Source of the DNA: Singulisphaera sp. GP187 | Lineage (GTDB): Bacteria > Planctomycetota > Planctomycetia > Isosphaerales > Isosphaeraceae | NCBI RefSeq assembly: GCF_900129635.1 | Contig: NZ_FSRB01000001.1 | Span: 6,103,501-6,167,500, forward strand | Reading direction: 5' to 3' | Length of the DNA: 64,000 bases | Shown: positions 62,801 through 64,000 of the stretch, in pieces | How positions within the stretch are numbered: position 1 is the first letter of the stretch | Layout of the letters: every line of letters starts with the position of its first letter | The notes under the pieces: model-generated | What the model was told of the DNA's origin: nothing | The model's database searches: none | The model's input: the letters and a program-made list of their open reading frames with translations, nothing else | Program-made: the position numbers and the translations under genes

Positions 62801-63411
62801 CAGCTCCCCTCCAACTCCGACTGCGCCCGCCGTCGAAGGTCCTCCAAGACCCGCTGGACGGTCCGCTCGCTGATCCCAAGTCGCTGGCCGATATCCTTGC
62901 TCGAGAGTCCTTCGGCCTTGAGCTCGACGACGTTGCGCCGGTCTTCGGGGACAAGATCACGAAGTCGACTATAGACCTCGCGAGCCTGGGCGACTTCGCT
63001 GGGGGAATCGATATTAGAGGCGAGGTCCTTGGGCCGACTCCCCTCGACCCAGAGCGGCTCTTCTCGGTGCATGTCCTGCTTCCGGCTGGCGGCGCGGCGG
63101 TACTCGTCGATTACCTTATTCTTCGCAGCGCGAGCCAGAAACGCGACAAGATGTCGCGAATCTTCGAATTCAGCCGGACCGGTCCGCACTCTCCGGAAGA
63201 AGCTTCCCCAGACGCTCTGGAGGAAATCGAGCGAGTCGAACCGCGACCGGAGCAGCCGCGGCAATTGCCTGCGGACCACGAGCCGGACCTCGGCCTCGTA
63301 CCGCGTCAAGAGTTCGCGGGCGGCTGACTCATCCCCGGCCTGGATCCGTGCCAGGAACTCGGGGATGTCGCCCTCTTCGCGTTCGCTTCGGATCGGGTCG
63401 CCGACCGACAT
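62800..63411 (-). CDS. ECF-type sigma factor (planctomycete RpoE-like)
   Basis: 203 residues. Region 2: LLTRYEAEVRLVVRRQLPRL, then SRFDSLDFLQSVWGSFFRR (DLFQ-like core), AFLARAAKNKVIDEYRRA; region 4 HTH: LSSKDIGQRLGISERTVQRV, then LEDLRRRAQ. It directs RNA polymerase to its own promoters, likely under control of the kinase encoded directly downstream with a 1-base overlap. No anti-sigma gene is seen next to it, so phosphorylation is a candidate control mechanism (inference). Confidence 0.92.
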   Translation of the reverse strand: MSVGDPIRSEREEGDIPEFLARIQAGDESAARELLTRYEAEVRLVVRRQLPRLLRSRFDSLDFLQSVWGSFFRRVRTGPAEFEDSRHLVAFLARAAKNKVIDEYRRAASRKQDMHREEPLWVEGSRPKDLASNIDSPSEVAQAREVYSRLRDLVPEDRRNVVELKAEGLSSKDIGQRLGISERTVQRVLEDLRRRAQSELEGS

Positions 63412-63865
63412 GATCCCTTGGCTCCCTCGTGGAGGCCGCGAACAAGGCGCCGCGGCTCTGCGTTTCCTCCCGCGTCAGCCCCCTAACCTAACCTTCCGGG
63501 ACGCATCTTGGCAATCGCATCGCCGCATCACCAAAGGCGAGGGTGCCCCCCTGCCCCACGAAACGCGTGCAGGAACGTCACTGCGAGGCGTGAGGATTCT
63601 CGGAGAAACCGCGAGGGACGCTCCCTCCGGATCCGTCTGCAAGGCATGATCGTCCCGTGGATTTCAACTCGAGTGAGTGATGCCCATCAGAAATGGGGTT
63701 GGCGGCGAACTGGGAACGCTCGGGACGGCGCCGGCGGATGCCCCAAAACCGACGCCATTTTGAAACTCTCAGAATCTTCCGATTGACGACAGCTACCTCC
63801 GTTTGGTAAGGTCTGAAACTCAAATGTCGTCCCCAACTCACTGCTGGGGTGACATTCAATTGGCT
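63412..63865. other. Intergenic region upstream of the sigma gene and tRNA-Ser
   Basis: 454 bases between the sigma gene (-) and tRNA-Ser (+). No protein family seen in open frames. It should hold both promoters. Confidence 0.55.
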
Positions 63866-63954
63866 GGAGAGGTGGCTGAGTGGTCGAAAGCGACGGTTTG
63901 CTAAACCGTTAAGGGTGTCAAAGCCCTTCGGGGGTTCGAATCCCCCCCTCTCCG
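63866..63954 (+). tRNA. tRNA-Ser (anticodon GCU)
   Basis: 89-nt tRNA: acceptor stem GGAGAGG with CCTCTCC and discriminator G; D-arm TGGCTGAGTGGTCGAAAGCG; anticodon loop TTTGCTAAA giving GCU, which reads AGC/AGU; long variable arm (AAGGGTGTCAAAGCCCTT) typical of serine; T-arm GGGGGTTCGAATCCCCC. CCA is not encoded. A strong terminator follows at 63965. Confidence 0.97.
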
Positions 63955-63964
63955 TTCAAGTTTC

Positions 63965-63995
63965 AAAGGGGTCGCCAAGAGGCGACCCCTTTTTT
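63965..63995 (+). terminator. Rho-independent terminator after tRNA-Ser
   Basis: AAAGGGGTCGCC (63965-63976), loop AAGA, GGCGACCCCTTT (63981-63992), then T residues. A 12-bp perfect stem with a T-tract. Confidence 0.92.
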
Positions 63996-64000
63996 ATTTG

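Noticed and set aside
60470..62974. An 834-codon plus-strand frame opposite the second TPR kinase
   Set aside because: Antisense shadow; the minus strand carries kinase motifs and TPRs.

Overview
This is a high-GC bacterial chromosome segment that reads as a planctomycete, most likely of the Isosphaeraceae type. That assignment is inferred from gene content: two DUF1559 (H-X9-DG, prepilin-like) proteins, two PEP-CTERM proteins, two LEPR-XLL secreted proteins, membrane-anchored and TPR-fused serine/threonine kinases with a DFN activation loop, ECF sigma factors of planctomycete style (one with a membrane-anchored tail), and a very large alpha-2-macroglobulin-like protein. No phage, plasmid or CRISPR locus was seen.

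Layout. 0-16.8 kb: the 3' end of dnaB, an S51 (cyanophycinase-like) peptidase, a sarcosine-oxidase-like flavoprotein, a cbiMQO nickel/cobalt ECF transporter operon on the minus strand, a DUF1559 protein, a beta-propeller protein, a CPBP/CAAX-type membrane protease overlapping a HAD phosphatase, a lactate-racemase-like (DUF2088) protein, a PEP-CTERM protein, a small lipoprotein with a second DUF1559 protein, and a DedA protein. 17-21.4 kb: a CARDB-repeat LEPR-XLL protein, an alpha/beta hydrolase that has lost its nucleophile, and a zinc-ribbon membrane protein. 21.4-25.8 kb: a decayed island with transposase remnants (two IS630-like pieces and one other), a PEP-CTERM gene whose stop has apparently been lost into one remnant, a WD40 pseudogene and a long perfect palindrome.

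25.8-37.4 kb: a LytS/LytTR two-component pair upstream of an RND efflux permease and adaptor, an exported DsrE protein, and a tightly overlapping hisS-hisZ-hisG operon. 37.6-48.3 kb: a ParDE toxin-antitoxin pair, a B12-binding radical SAM protein, a DEDDh exonuclease, a TPR kinase, an HD-GYP protein, an exported NIPSNAP protein and a membrane-tethered ECF sigma factor. 48.6-63.9 kb: the roughly 2750-residue macroglobulin-like gene, a second LEPR-XLL protein, a second TPR kinase translationally coupled to an ECF sigma factor, and a tRNA-Ser(GCU) with a classic terminator.

How the genes work together. The clear units are cbiM-cbiQ-cbiO (metal uptake), the LytS/LytTR pair, RND permease-adaptor (efflux), hisS-hisZ-hisG (histidine biosynthesis and tRNA charging), parD-parE, and sigma-kinase. 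Surface and export functions are abundant, and many intergenic gaps hold long, nearly perfect inverted repeats. Three of these gaps carry copies of one palindromic repeat family built around a GTTCCCAC/GTGGGAAC core. Start sites were chosen from ribosome-binding sites, signal peptides and family conservation. All function calls rest on motif recognition by eye; no database search was run.
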